A stretch of 29,698 nt of DNA from an uncultured Candidatus Saccharibacteria bacterium (GTDB lineage: Bacteria; Patescibacteriota; Saccharimonadia; Saccharimonadales; Saccharimonadaceae): positions 1 to 29,698 of the forward strand of contig CALJRR010000074.1 of the NCBI GenBank assembly GCA_937976315.1, read 5' to 3'. Below are positions 8,081 to 16,370 of the stretch, in pieces. Every line of letters starts with the position of its first letter. The stretch's first letter is position 1. Position numbers and translations under genes: made by a program. Below the pieces are notes generated by a model. The model was given only the letters and a program-made list of their open reading frames with translations, had not been told where the DNA came from and did no database searches.

Positions 8081-8541
8081 TGAAAAATAGTGATGGCTTT
8101 ACTATAGTTGAAGTAGCGGTTACTTTGGTTGTTATTGGTATTTTTTCGATAGTTATTTTAATGATGCAAACCCAGGTCAGCAATATATCTGTCTTAGAAG
8201 TGCAGCATACGAAGGCTAGTTATTTGGCGTACAGCAATATGCGTAAGTATGCAAATGACTCTCCTCCTGCGTGGTTTAAGTGTGTAGAGCCTCCTTCTTC
8301 GACTCCGAGCACTAGAGCTCCGGGCTCCAGATATCTGGTTACGAGCAGTACAGGTAGAGTTGATGGATTGCCGGGAATGGTTAGGCAGGAAGTGTATGCT
8401 TCGGCTCCATATGGATGTTTAAGTGGCACGGCAAGTTTTGGTATGCCAATTAAAGTAGAGTCTGTTGTAGAGTATGGATTGCCAAGCTCTGGCGCCGGCA
8501 GTGGAAGAAAGGTTGTACATGCGACATACGCAGCGTTTTAG
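8068..8541 (+). CDS. Minor type IV pilin/pseudopilin (GspI/PilV-like position)
   Basis: 157 aa from the ATG at 8068, preceded by an AAGGTGG-like ribosome site; an internal ATG at 8080 overlapping the previous stop is an alternative. The leader ends SDG, then FTIVEVAVTLVVIGIF, with Glu at mature position 5. The soluble part is rich in Ser, Pro and Gly (PSSTPSTRAPGS) and has two cysteines (WFKCVEP, YGCLSG). It overlaps the preceding gene by 13 bases and the next by 23, so expression is tightly coupled. Probably a tip-complex subunit. Confidence 0.83.
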   Translation: MARLMKNSDGFTIVEVAVTLVVIGIFSIVILMMQTQVSNISVLEVQHTKASYLAYSNMRKYANDSPPAWFKCVEPPSSTPSTRAPGSRYLVTSSTGRVDGLPGMVRQEVYASAPYGCLSGTASFGMPIKVESVVEYGLPSSGAGSGRKVVHATYAAF

Positions 8542-9322
8542 AGAAAGTGGGTTTACTATAGCCGAGCTGGCGATGGTCATGGTGATTATTGCTATGATTG
8601 TCGGCGTGTTTAGTCAGATGTTAATTTCGGCAAACCAAAGCGCATCCATAAGTAAAGCAAGAGTTGATATTAATCGTAGTCTTCACAATTCTATGGATGC
8701 AATTGAAACTGATGTGAGACAAACTTCGCGTTTTAAGGTGAGCGGTTACGACGGATATGATACGTTTGCTAAAGATAAGAGCTTTTCTGGCGCGAGCCAA
8801 GTATGGACGTATAATAGGAATACCTTGATATTATTGCAATATGCTACTACTATGGGTCGTGGTTCCGATACTCGAGAAATTGTCTATTTAAGGACTCCCA
8901 GTTTTGACTGTACGGCGAATAAAACTCAACAGCCAAAGTATAAGAAGATAGTAATTTATTTCTTAAAAGACGGTCAGTTGCATCGTCGTACAGTATATAA
9001 TGATTTAATAGACACTTACGGCAATCCGTATACAGGAGCTCCTGCTAATTATTTCTGTATGAATAGTACGGATGCCAACAAGTTTAAGAGTCGTGCTATG
9101 AAAGTTCATCAAGATTCAATTTTAGCAACGGGCGTTTCGGAATTTAAGGTGGACTATTATGAGGGAGATGTTTTGGTCGCCGATCAATATAGTGCGCCTG
9201 CGACGTCATTAAGGGTTTTAGATGCAGCAAATGGTATAAAAGTGACCTTAAAAATTCAATCTCCGAGTGGGCAAGTTTCTGATTCGCAAACATTAATGAT
9301 ACGAAAGATAAATAATCTATGA
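8519..9322 (+). CDS. Minor type IV pilin/pseudopilin (GspJ/PilW-like position)
   Basis: 267 aa from the ATG at 8519, chosen because it leaves a typical basic leader (MRHTQRFRESG) before FTIAELAMVMVIIAM, with Glu at mature position 5. The size and the beta-rich soluble region (DVRQTSRFKV, REIVYLRTPSFDC, VSEFKVDYYEGD, LKIQSPSG) fit GspJ/PilW-type pseudopilins. Two cysteines (FDCTAN, YFCMNS) could pair. It ends in TGA, overlapping the ATG of the next gene (ATGA at 9319-9322). Confidence 0.86.
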   Translation: MRHTQRFRESGFTIAELAMVMVIIAMIVGVFSQMLISANQSASISKARVDINRSLHNSMDAIETDVRQTSRFKVSGYDGYDTFAKDKSFSGASQVWTYNRNTLILLQYATTMGRGSDTREIVYLRTPSFDCTANKTQQPKYKKIVIYFLKDGQLHRRTVYNDLIDTYGNPYTGAPANYFCMNSTDANKFKSRAMKVHQDSILATGVSEFKVDYYEGDVLVADQYSAPATSLRVLDAANGIKVTLKIQSPSGQVSDSQTLMIRKINNL

Positions 9323-11106
9323 TTCGACAAAAAAATGGCTATTCTTTAGTTTTAATTGTCTTGATGAGTACTTTTATTATGGCTGTCCTGGCGGGCTCTA
9401 TGAGAATTGTTACTCAATCGTATATTTATTCCCAAGAAGAGTATTATTATAAGCTAGCCCAAGAAGCAGGCGAGGCAGGTACGGCGTACGCTAATGCTTG
9501 TCTAGATTCAAACAACACTGAACAATCATGGGGGTCTGTTGCTGGTGGGATTGGCCCGTTGCGCCCGGGAACTAATTGTAAGGGTGCTACGGCTTTTTAT
9601 GGAAATAAATATGTTTTTGAAAATAGTAGGTTGCGAACTACGTTTGAAGTCGGCAATTTGGAAGCGTCAACCAAGGGTGCGTCGTCTGGTGTAGCTCTGT
9701 CGGCCGCCACCGCTCAGATTTCAGCGATTGGCCGAGTTGAACTTATAAGTGGCGGAAGCGTTGTAAAAACTTATACTGCTATTGTTAAGAAGGCTGTTAC
9801 TTGGCCGGCAGATCTTAATGCTGCGCGTGTTGTTAGTGGTACATTCCGTACTTGTGCGCTTATGTCTAATAGTGTTTGGTGTTGGGGCGATCCGAAAGGA
9901 AAAGGAGCATTGGGAGATGGTATGAATACTAAGGCTAATGTTCCAGTGAGAGTGCGGCAAGTGGGTGATATGAAATATGGGAAAATTATTGATATATTTA
10001 CAGCGCAATTCCACAGTTGTGTCTTAACTGAACTTAGCGGTGTAAGGAGAGTGTATTGTTGGGGAAGTAACGAAGAGGGACAACTGGGTAATGGACAGTA
10101 TGGAGCTCATAAGTATTCTGCTGTTCCAGTTGAAGTCGGCGGGGATATTGTCGGTAAAAATATTACAGCGATCGGTGGTACGGGTGATGTGTCCTGTGCA
10201 ATTGCTGACGGTAAAATTTATTGCTGGGGGAATAATTATGAGGGAGAATTAGGTCATAACGCACCTCGTCATCCAACTTTATCTCCAGATCCAGTACCTG
10301 TTGCTACCGGAGGCGATCCGTATTGGAGACTACAACCTGGATATAAAGCAGTTAAATTATCAACCAGCGGTAGTCGGTCGCAAACTATGTGTGCCATTAT
10401 GGATACGGGGATTGCGTATTGTTGGGGACAGGCTATATTCGGGCAGACTGGAAGTACGGCTTTTTCTCCTCATTATAACTACGGTCAACCTGTTCGCGTC
10501 ACTGGAATATCCAACGTTACTGATATATCTCAAGACGGATATTCGTATATGGCTACACATCTAGGGACTACTACTACTGCTCAGTCTTCCCGAGCTACTC
10601 ACGTATGCGCAATTGCCTCAGGGAAAGTGTATTGTTGGGGCGGTGCTGGTAATGGGCAATCCGGAGCTAGTGCTTACGACGAAACTTATTATAGAACTTA
10701 CACAGTACCTAAAGAAGTGACAGGTTTGCCGGGGGTGCCGAAGCGTGTTGCTGTAGGACTTGGTCATTCGTGTGCCTTAGTGGAGCTTTCTGGCGGTAAA
10801 CATAAAGTGTACTGTTGGGGCGCGAATGAGTTTGGTCAGCTAGGGGCGAATAAGGACGCAAGTCATCTGTCGTATTCGAGGACTCCTCAACCGGTGCATG
10901 TTGGTCCAGGTGGTCTTCCTTCGTCAGAAGACGTAGTTACTTTGGCTGCTGGAGCAAACCGCGGTTGCGCAATTATGACAAATAAGCGCGCATATTGTTG
11001 GGGAAAGAATGACGATGGGCAAATCGGCGACGGTACATATGAGCATAGATTTAGTCCAACAGAGTCTTTATTCCTTCGTCCGGTCCAAAATCGATATATA
11101 TATTAA
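9319..11106 (+). CDS. GspK/PilX-like minor pilin fused to a seven-repeat RCC1-like beta-propeller
   Basis: 595 aa. The leader MIRQKNG is followed by YSLVLIVLMSTFIMAVLAG: a prepilin-like N-terminus in which mature position 5 is Leu instead of Glu, as in tip-capping GspK. Residues 32-165 form a pilin-like domain with Cys61 and Cys87. From about 168 to 590 there are seven RCC1-type repeats. Each carries a first Cys in a CAI/CAL-like segment and a second in a CWG motif: VWCWG, VYCWG, IYCWG, AYCWG, VYCWG, VYCWG, AYCWG, usually followed by a G-Q-L-G-like turn. Seven repeats suggest a closed propeller, and the paired Cys suggest one disulfide per blade after export. Loss of Glu5 and the position as last gene of the set suggest it caps the pilus tip and displays the propeller, perhaps as an adhesin (inference). 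Confidence 0.88.
   Translation: MIRQKNGYSLVLIVLMSTFIMAVLAGSMRIVTQSYIYSQEEYYYKLAQEAGEAGTAYANACLDSNNTEQSWGSVAGGIGPLRPGTNCKGATAFYGNKYVFENSRLRTTFEVGNLEASTKGASSGVALSAATAQISAIGRVELISGGSVVKTYTAIVKKAVTWPADLNAARVVSGTFRTCALMSNSVWCWGDPKGKGALGDGMNTKANVPVRVRQVGDMKYGKIIDIFTAQFHSCVLTELSGVRRVYCWGSNEEGQLGNGQYGAHKYSAVPVEVGGDIVGKNITAIGGTGDVSCAIADGKIYCWGNNYEGELGHNAPRHPTLSPDPVPVATGGDPYWRLQPGYKAVKLSTSGSRSQTMCAIMDTGIAYCWGQAIFGQTGSTAFSPHYNYGQPVRVTGISNVTDISQDGYSYMATHLGTTTTAQSSRATHVCAIASGKVYCWGGAGNGQSGASAYDETYYRTYTVPKEVTGLPGVPKRVAVGLGHSCALVELSGGKHKVYCWGANEFGQLGANKDASHLSYSRTPQPVHVGPGGLPSSEDVVTLAAGANRGCAIMTNKRAYCWGKNDDGQIGDGTYEHRFSPTESLFLRPVQNRYIY
9829..11085 (+). repeat. Seven tandem RCC1-like protein repeats
   Basis: Roughly 50-75 codon repeats within the minor pilin gene. 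The CWG codons recur near 9884, 10058, 10220, 10421, 10634, 10814 and 11000, each preceded by a Cys codon about 7-14 codons earlier. DNA similarity between units is limited, so the repeats look old rather than newly amplified. Confidence 0.8.
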
Positions 11107-11113
11107 AAAACGC

Positions 11114-11142
11114 TTGCGCTTTTAAAAACGTTGTAGTATTAT
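11114..11142 (+). promoter_or_regulatory. Promoter of the major pilin gene
   Basis: TTGCGC (11114-11119), a 17-base spacer and TATTAT (11137-11142). Unlike most promoters here it leaves a leader of about 35 bases carrying a strong AGGGGG ribosome site (near 11170-11175), consistent with high expression. Confidence 0.5.
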
Positions 11143-11184
11143 CGAATTACAAATTAAAATAATATATTTAGGGGGCACATTATC

Positions 11185-11619
11185 GTGACTACAAAGAATA
11201 TAAAAAATCAAGGTTTTACACTAGTTGAGCTTTTGATCGTTATCGTGATCATCGCAATTTTGACAGTTGTTTCTTTGGTTGCATACAACGGTTTACAAAA
11301 CCAGGCAAAGACATCTGCTGCTAAATCTGCTGCTGACGCCGTTGCAAAGAAAGCTGAGCTATACAACACAGCAGAGAGCAAGTACCCAGCTAACTTGGCA
11401 GCCTTAACAGATGCTGCTCATTCTGGCGAACCATACTACCTGGATGTAAAGACAGTTAATGAGCCTGCTACCGGTACTACTCTTACTGCTGGTACTGCTC
11501 CTAAAGAAGCTAACACTATTGAGTATAAAGTATGTTCAGGCAATAAGGGTGCGCACGTTAAGTACTACAACTTCTCAAAGGACACTGTAGAGGAGCGAAC
11601 AGTCGGTACTGGCTGTTAA
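11185..11619 (+). CDS. Major type IV pilin-like protein (PilA-type)
   Basis: 144 aa starting with GTG at 11185, about 9 bases after AGGGGG. Leader of ten residues ending NQG, then FTLVELLIVIVIIAILTVVS, a textbook pilin N-terminus with Glu at mature position 5. The helix continues to YNGLQNQAKTSAAKSAADAV. Cys117 and the C-terminal Cys144 probably close a disulfide loop as in major pilins. Small size, its own promoter and ribosome site, a strong terminator and frequent C-ending codons (AAC, TAC, GCC), unlike the neighbouring minor-pilin genes, all point to a highly made filament subunit. It forms the pilus shaft; roles in attachment, motility or DNA uptake cannot be told apart here. Confidence 0.9.
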   Translation: MTTKNIKNQGFTLVELLIVIVIIAILTVVSLVAYNGLQNQAKTSAAKSAADAVAKKAELYNTAESKYPANLAALTDAAHSGEPYYLDVKTVNEPATGTTLTAGTAPKEANTIEYKVCSGNKGAHVKYYNFSKDTVEERTVGTGC

Positions 11620-11633
11620 TCGGCTAAGTATGT

Positions 11634-11667
11634 AATAAAAAACTCCGGCATAACGCCGGAGTTTTTT
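11634..11667. terminator. Bidirectional intrinsic terminator between pilin gene and glyA
   Basis: ACTCCGGC (11642-11649), loop ATAAC, GCCGGAGT (11655-11662), then a T run; an A run precedes the stem, so it works on both strands for the convergent pilin and glyA genes. Confidence 0.93.
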
Positions 11668-11684
11668 GTGTGACGACTTTAATT

Positions 11685-12953
11685 TTAAATATCGCGTAGA
11701 GTATGGCAGAATTCTACGACTTCTTTACGGAGTTCAGTCAACTCATCATCATTGTCGCGATTATCTATTGACTGCCTCATCCATTCCGCGATTTTTTCCA
11801 TATCGTCTTCTTTGGCGCCTCGTGTCGTGACAGCCGGCGTGCCTAAGCGAATGCCGCTTGGCCTAAACCTTGGCAGGGGATCGTCTGGAATTGCATTGGC
11901 ATTCAGCGTCAGACCGATTTTATCCATGGCGATTTCCGCTTCCTTGCCGTCAATACCGAAGCTGCTGTGAATATCTGCCAGAATCAAATGGTTGCTGGTG
12001 CCGCCAGTTACCAGCTTAAAGCCGCGCTTTTGCAATTCTTCCGCCAGTCTTTTTGCATTTTTGACAATTTGCTCGGCGTAATCTTTGAATTCTGGCTGTA
12101 AGGCTTCACCGAACGCTACGGCTTTTGCAGCGATGGTGTGCATGTGCGGTCCGCCTTGCGTGCCAGGGAATACCGCTCGATCAATCAACGTAGGTAAATT
12201 TTCGAGAGTTTTCTCTGGTTTTTTCAATGGATTGCCAACTATTCCTCGACTAAGAATCAGTCCGCCTCGTGGTCCACGTAAAGTTTTATGAGTTGTTGTG
12301 GTAATTACATGAAAGCCATAGTCGAACGGATTTTTGGCAACGCCACTAACGATTAGCCCCGCAATATGGCTCATATCCGCCATTAGCATAGCGCCGACCT
12401 CATTACCAATTTCGGCAAATTTTTCATAATCTAGCTCTCGTGGATATGCCGAAAATCCTGCCAAAATGATCTTTGGTTTGTGTTTAAGTGCCAATTGACG
12501 AATTTCTTCATAGTCAATTTCGCCAGTGTCGATATTTTTTATACCATAGCGAATGAAATTGTATTCTCTGGCGCTACGAGTAACCGGGGCGCCGTGCGTA
12601 AGATGTCCGCCGTGAGCCAAATCCATAGCCAGAATAGTATCGCCAGGCTCGCACCAAGCGTAATAAACCGCCTCATTGGCTTGCGCGCCAGAATGTGGCT
12701 GGACGTTGGCGTGATCTGCTTTGAAAAGTTTTTTAGCGCGGTCAATTGCCAGCTGCTCGACTTGATCAGTGTTTTCTTGTCCGCCGTAATAGCGTCGACC
12801 AGGGTAGCCCTCTGAATATTTATTAGTGAAAACGCTACCGAGCGCCTGGAGTACATCTGATGAAACGTAATTCTCGCTAGGAATCAGTTCCAGGCCGTCC
12901 GTTTGGCGCTTTTTTTCTGCTTTTATAAGTTCTTCAATTTTCTTGTCTTTCAT
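11685..12953 (-). CDS. glyA: Serine hydroxymethyltransferase
   Basis: 422 aa from MKDKKIEEL, full length for the bacterial family. A longer frame from 13001 is open, but the start at 12953 has GGAGG (12961-12965) 7 bases upstream. Motifs: LELIPSENYVS, YSEGYPGRRYYGG, QPHSGAQAN, MADMSHIAGLI and the PLP lysine Lys223 in TTTHKTLRGPRGG. It converts serine plus tetrahydrofolate to glycine plus 5,10-methylene-THF in the cytoplasm; the folD at 17339 would use that product. Transcribed divergently from the HTH-MurA gene across a 66-base spacer, and convergent with the pilin gene. Confidence 0.97.
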   Translation of the reverse strand: MKDKKIEELIKAEKKRQTDGLELIPSENYVSSDVLQALGSVFTNKYSEGYPGRRYYGGQENTDQVEQLAIDRAKKLFKADHANVQPHSGAQANEAVYYAWCEPGDTILAMDLAHGGHLTHGAPVTRSAREYNFIRYGIKNIDTGEIDYEEIRQLALKHKPKIILAGFSAYPRELDYEKFAEIGNEVGAMLMADMSHIAGLIVSGVAKNPFDYGFHVITTTTHKTLRGPRGGLILSRGIVGNPLKKPEKTLENLPTLIDRAVFPGTQGGPHMHTIAAKAVAFGEALQPEFKDYAEQIVKNAKRLAEELQKRGFKLVTGGTSNHLILADIHSSFGIDGKEAEIAMDKIGLTLNANAIPDDPLPRFRPSGIRLGTPAVTTRGAKEDDMEKIAEWMRQSIDNRDNDDELTELRKEVVEFCHTLRDI

Positions 12954-12960
12954 GACTAAA

Positions 12961-12981
12961 CCTCCGTTAATACCTATTATA
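12961..12981 (-). promoter_or_regulatory. glyA promoter -10 box and ribosome binding site
   Basis: On the minus strand TGATATAAT (TATAAT at 12976-12981) is followed by GGAGG (12961-12965). This is one of the few genes in the window with a clear Shine-Dalgarno, with a leader of about 15 bases. Confidence 0.7.
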
Positions 12982-12993
12982 TCATTGCTTATA

Positions 12994-13013
12994 TATATCA
13001 TCAGTGATATAAT
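12994..13013 (+). promoter_or_regulatory. HTH-MurA gene promoter with an overlapping palindrome
   Basis: The inverted repeat TATATCA-tcag-TGATATA (12994-13011) runs into the extended -10 TGATATAAT (13005-13013); the ATG is 6 bases further on. Since the encoded protein begins with an HTH domain, this palindrome is a candidate operator for autoregulation. Caution: part of the symmetry could arise from the AT-rich -10 elements themselves. Confidence 0.45.
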
Positions 13014-13019
13014 TTACGC

Positions 13020-14543
13020 ATGATAAAAGACAAGTATCTTCAAAAAATCGGCAATTTAATCGCTGAAAATCGTCAAAAACAAGGTCTGACGCAGACGCAA
13101 TTAGCTGAGGCGATTGGCACGTCGCAAAGTGCTATTAATCGCATTGAAAACGGAGGTCAGAATATTAGCATTGAGATGATTGCTCGAATTAGTGAAGTGC
13201 TTAATAACAATATTGTGACTGTAAATCATTCCGGAAAAATGAATTTTAAAGTAACTGGCGGCAAAAAATTGTCTGGTGAGATACAAGTTAAGACTAGTAA
13301 AAACGCTGCAGTTGGTCTTCTCTGTGCGAGTTTGTTGAATAAGGGGAAGACGACGCTTAGGAAAGTGGCGCGAATTGAAGAGGTTAATCGAATTATCGAG
13401 GTTTTGAATTCGATTGGTGTTAAAACTCGCTGGTTGGACGGTAGTGATCTTGAGATCGTGCCGCCAGCGCGCTTGAAGCTTGAAGATATGGATATTGCTG
13501 CGGCGAAGAGAACTAGGACGGTAATTATGTTCCTTGGTCCGCTACTGCATCAATATGACGATTTCAAATTGCCGTTTGCTGGTGGCTGTAATTTAGGGAA
13601 GCGCACGGTTGAGCCGCACCTTAGTGGTTTGAGGCATTTTGGAATGAATGTCACGGCGGAAACTGATTATTATCACGCAAAAACTGATGTCAATTCTGGC
13701 GATCGAACGATTTTGCTGACGGAGCGTGGCGATACGGTGACGGAAAATATCATCATGGCTGCGGCGCTGTCGCCAAATACCACCATTATTCGCAATGCTA
13801 GCCCAAATTACATGGTTCAAGACGTCTGTTTCTTCTTGAAAAAGCTGGGCGTGAAAATTGAGGGAATTGGTACGACGACCTTGAAAATTACAGGTCGTAA
13901 GCGCATTAGTAAAAATCTGGACTATTATCCGAGCGAAGATCCAATTGAAGCGATGAGCTTTATTGCGGCGGCCGTGGTGACGGATTCGGAAATTACCGTT
14001 CGTCGTGCACCGATTGAATTCTTGGAAATTGAACTGGCGACATTGGCGGAAATGGGCCTTAAATTTGAACTGAGCAAGGAATATTTTGCTAATAACGGGC
14101 AAACTCGTTTGGTTGATATTAAATTGCAGCGTTCCAAGCTTCAGGCTGCCAAGGATAAACTTCATGCCTTGCCATTTCCTGGAATTAATATGGACAACTT
14201 GCCATTCTTGGGGCTTATCGCGACGGTGGCCGAGGGGCGCACGTTGGTTCACGACTGGAGTTACGAAAACCGAGCAATTTACTTTACAGAGCTGAGTAAG
14301 CTGAATGCGCAAATCGAACTGGTTGATCCACACCGTGTTTATATCACCGGTCCGACAAGATGGAAGCCGGCCGATGTTGTCGCTCCACCGGCGCTTCGTC
14401 CATCTGTTGTGATACTTTTGGCAATGCTTGCTGCTCCAGGCGTATCGATTCTGCGCGATGTATATTCGATTAATCGCGGATACGAGGAATTGGCGGCCCG
14501 CTTAAATTCGCTAGGTGCTGATATTGAAGTGATTATTGAATAG
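13020..14543 (+). CDS. XRE-type HTH domain fused to a MurA-family enolpyruvyl transferase
   Basis: 507 aa. Residues 5-65 form a Cro/CI-type HTH (IGNLIAENRQKQGLTQTQLA, then GTSQSAINRIENG). From residue 74 on comes an EPSP synthase/MurA fold of normal length. It keeps the substrate Lys94-Asn95 (TSKNAAV), the Cys of the PEP-binding loop, Cys190, with Arg195 (FAGGCNLGKR), and Arg486 (INRGYEELAARL). The PTDMQAQ segment of typical MurA, with its catalytic Asp, is replaced by PGINMDNLPF, which is divergent. MurA transfers enolpyruvate from PEP to UDP-GlcNAc, the first committed peptidoglycan step. The fusion could be an enzyme that controls its own gene or a sensor of wall precursors (inference). 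The start lies 6 bases after TATAAT. Its 3' end overlaps the convergent phosphorylase gene by 11 bases. Confidence 0.88.
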   Translation: MIKDKYLQKIGNLIAENRQKQGLTQTQLAEAIGTSQSAINRIENGGQNISIEMIARISEVLNNNIVTVNHSGKMNFKVTGGKKLSGEIQVKTSKNAAVGLLCASLLNKGKTTLRKVARIEEVNRIIEVLNSIGVKTRWLDGSDLEIVPPARLKLEDMDIAAAKRTRTVIMFLGPLLHQYDDFKLPFAGGCNLGKRTVEPHLSGLRHFGMNVTAETDYYHAKTDVNSGDRTILLTERGDTVTENIIMAAALSPNTTIIRNASPNYMVQDVCFFLKKLGVKIEGIGTTTLKITGRKRISKNLDYYPSEDPIEAMSFIAAAVVTDSEITVRRAPIEFLEIELATLAEMGLKFELSKEYFANNGQTRLVDIKLQRSKLQAAKDKLHALPFPGINMDNLPFLGLIATVAEGRTLVHDWSYENRAIYFTELSKLNAQIELVDPHRVYITGPTRWKPADVVAPPALRPSVVILLAMLAAPGVSILRDVYSINRGYEELAARLNSLGADIEVIIE

Positions 14544-16338
14544 GAATTCGCTTGATCTGCGGTTCTTTTTTAGGCTGAATTTGCGGTTTTGGAAAAATAA
14601 ATTTGAGATAATCTTTCATCATTCGGGCGCCAGAAATAATTGGCAAATAGTTGCTTAATTGGTGGCGGATGTGTTTTTCTAACAATTGGTCATTTTTCAA
14701 AATAGCGGCAGCTTTATGCATGTTGACGTACAGAGATGAAACTTCGGCTTCGTAGTTTCTGCCAGTAACCTCGAGGCAAGCGATTGGCTGAACATCGGCA
14801 ACACCGCCGTCGCTGGTGGAGATGAGGAGTTTCAAGTTGGCGACGTCTTTCTCCCACGACGTGCCGCACGCTTCTAATCCGACAATAGGAATATTTATTG
14901 AGGCGTCTGAACCGATTGCTAGCGCTCGTCCCAACTCTTCGTCGTAATCTTGTATGTAATGAACACGCTCCTTGAGGACTGGATCGTTGTCGATCAATTT
15001 TAATACTTCGAGCAATTTCTGATACATTGTCACGTCGCCTTGGTGAACTTTTCCTGTCAGAATATAATGCGCGTTGTGGCTAATGAGAATTTGACGCAAT
15101 GAATCTGGGTTTTCAAACGGCATATAAGGTCGTTTGTAATTGGCGAATCTTCGCTTGAAGTCGAATAATATCGCGTTTTCTGGGATTTGTATGGATTTTC
15201 CGTACTGGTCTTGGCGACTTAATAGGACTCGATTTAATTCCTTTCGGCCGAGTTTTTTCAAATATCTCAAATCTGCGATACTTAGTGAATTTAATTTTTC
15301 AGAAAAATCGTTCGTGGGCAATCCAAATTTATCGATAACACCGTGATCGCGATATGTTTGCAACGTTTCAGGCAGTACCCACGTTTCAAGATCTATTCCA
15401 TTAGTAATGGCCTGAAATTTAACTTTGTCGTTGTTGCGGTCGCGGAAATTTGCTACGCGGGCGTGTAACTTACTCACGCCATTCTTCGCTTCAGTAAGTT
15501 CAATTGCCAAAAGATTCGGCCTCAATCTGTCATTACGGAATTGCTCCATAAGCCAGCAGCGCACGGCATTGCTCTTTATATTTGGCAGAACTAATTTTTC
15601 AAATTGCGAACTATGAAATTCCGGTTCGGCCGCTTGAAGAAGTGTGTGATTCGTGTAGAGCGTGTGTTTACGAACGTAAACGATGGCTTCGTATAAATTC
15701 ATTCCGTTAGCGCACAGCTCGTCTAGTCGTGCCAATGCGGCAAAAATCGTCGCGGTCTCATTAAGTTGAATAACAGCCGGCTTAATACCGAGGAGTTTTA
15801 ATGCTTTATAGCCACCAAATCCCAGCGCTACTTCTTGGTATAATCTATGATCGCCAGATCCGTCGCCTTCGTACAATTGCCCAAAGTTCGGTTCTGAAAT
15901 TGTAACAAATTGCGTTGAGCCGAGCGTCTTCTTAAAAATGCTTAAGCTTGCATCTGGGAATCCGTTTGAACTTACGAAAACTTCGTCAATATATTCAAAT
16001 CCGTAATCTTGAGGTGAAACGGATTCTGAAAACTCTTCTTGCGCGAGGTCGGTAATTTTCTGGTGTGATTCGCTGCGATAAAACGGCGTTACTACTACGA
16101 ACGGAACTTCCAATTTTTCAGCTACACGTCGCGTGTCCGCCGCTAAAACTCCAAGTCCGCCGCCACCTTTAATGCCGTTGGACTTATCATAAATTTCCAT
16201 CGTCCAATAGACATATGGTCGGTTTTCAGATAATTGATGCGTTAAGCTGCTTCGTTCAATTACGTCATAAAATTCGGACGCATCTTCAATGTCATGCGGT
16301 TGGTATTTTGGTTTTTCTGTATAAATATATGGATCCAT
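14533..16338 (-). CDS. Alpha-glucan phosphorylase-like protein (GT35)
   Basis: 601 aa, short compared with E. coli-type phosphorylases but near the compact archaeal/thermophile type. N-terminal GIKGGGGLGVLAADT resembles the GGLG(V/L)LAGD motif. ITNGIDLETW and FDFKRRFANYKRP match the conserved core. EACGTSWEK puts Lys497 at the position of the PLP lysine of the canonical EASGTSNMK, followed by STSDGGVADV. Phosphorylases release glucose-1-phosphate from alpha-glucans with phosphate. The sequence is divergent, so substrate specificity is open. It begins 33 bases after tRNA-Gly on the same strand with an AAAGGG-like ribosome site and no promoter of its own evident, so the two may share a transcript. 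The C-terminus is Lys/Pro/Gln-rich. Confidence 0.78.
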   Translation of the reverse strand: MDPYIYTEKPKYQPHDIEDASEFYDVIERSSLTHQLSENRPYVYWTMEIYDKSNGIKGGGGLGVLAADTRRVAEKLEVPFVVVTPFYRSESHQKITDLAQEEFSESVSPQDYGFEYIDEVFVSSNGFPDASLSIFKKTLGSTQFVTISEPNFGQLYEGDGSGDHRLYQEVALGFGGYKALKLLGIKPAVIQLNETATIFAALARLDELCANGMNLYEAIVYVRKHTLYTNHTLLQAAEPEFHSSQFEKLVLPNIKSNAVRCWLMEQFRNDRLRPNLLAIELTEAKNGVSKLHARVANFRDRNNDKVKFQAITNGIDLETWVLPETLQTYRDHGVIDKFGLPTNDFSEKLNSLSIADLRYLKKLGRKELNRVLLSRQDQYGKSIQIPENAILFDFKRRFANYKRPYMPFENPDSLRQILISHNAHYILTGKVHQGDVTMYQKLLEVLKLIDNDPVLKERVHYIQDYDEELGRALAIGSDASINIPIVGLEACGTSWEKDVANLKLLISTSDGGVADVQPIACLEVTGRNYEAEVSSLYVNMHKAAAILKNDQLLEKHIRHQLSNYLPIISGARMMKDYLKFIFPKPQIQPKKEPQIKRIPIQ

Positions 16339-16370
16339 CGATGCCCTTTATGGATTGAAATTGTCTAACT

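Noticed and set aside
12954..13001. Longer N-terminus for SHMT from 13001
   Set aside because: This would run through the promoter and ribosome site; family alignment and GGAGG support 12953.
13593..14333. Long minus-strand open frame of 246 codons inside HTH-MurA
   Set aside because: Shadow of the real gene; no recognisable motif, and the plus strand encodes a conserved enzyme.
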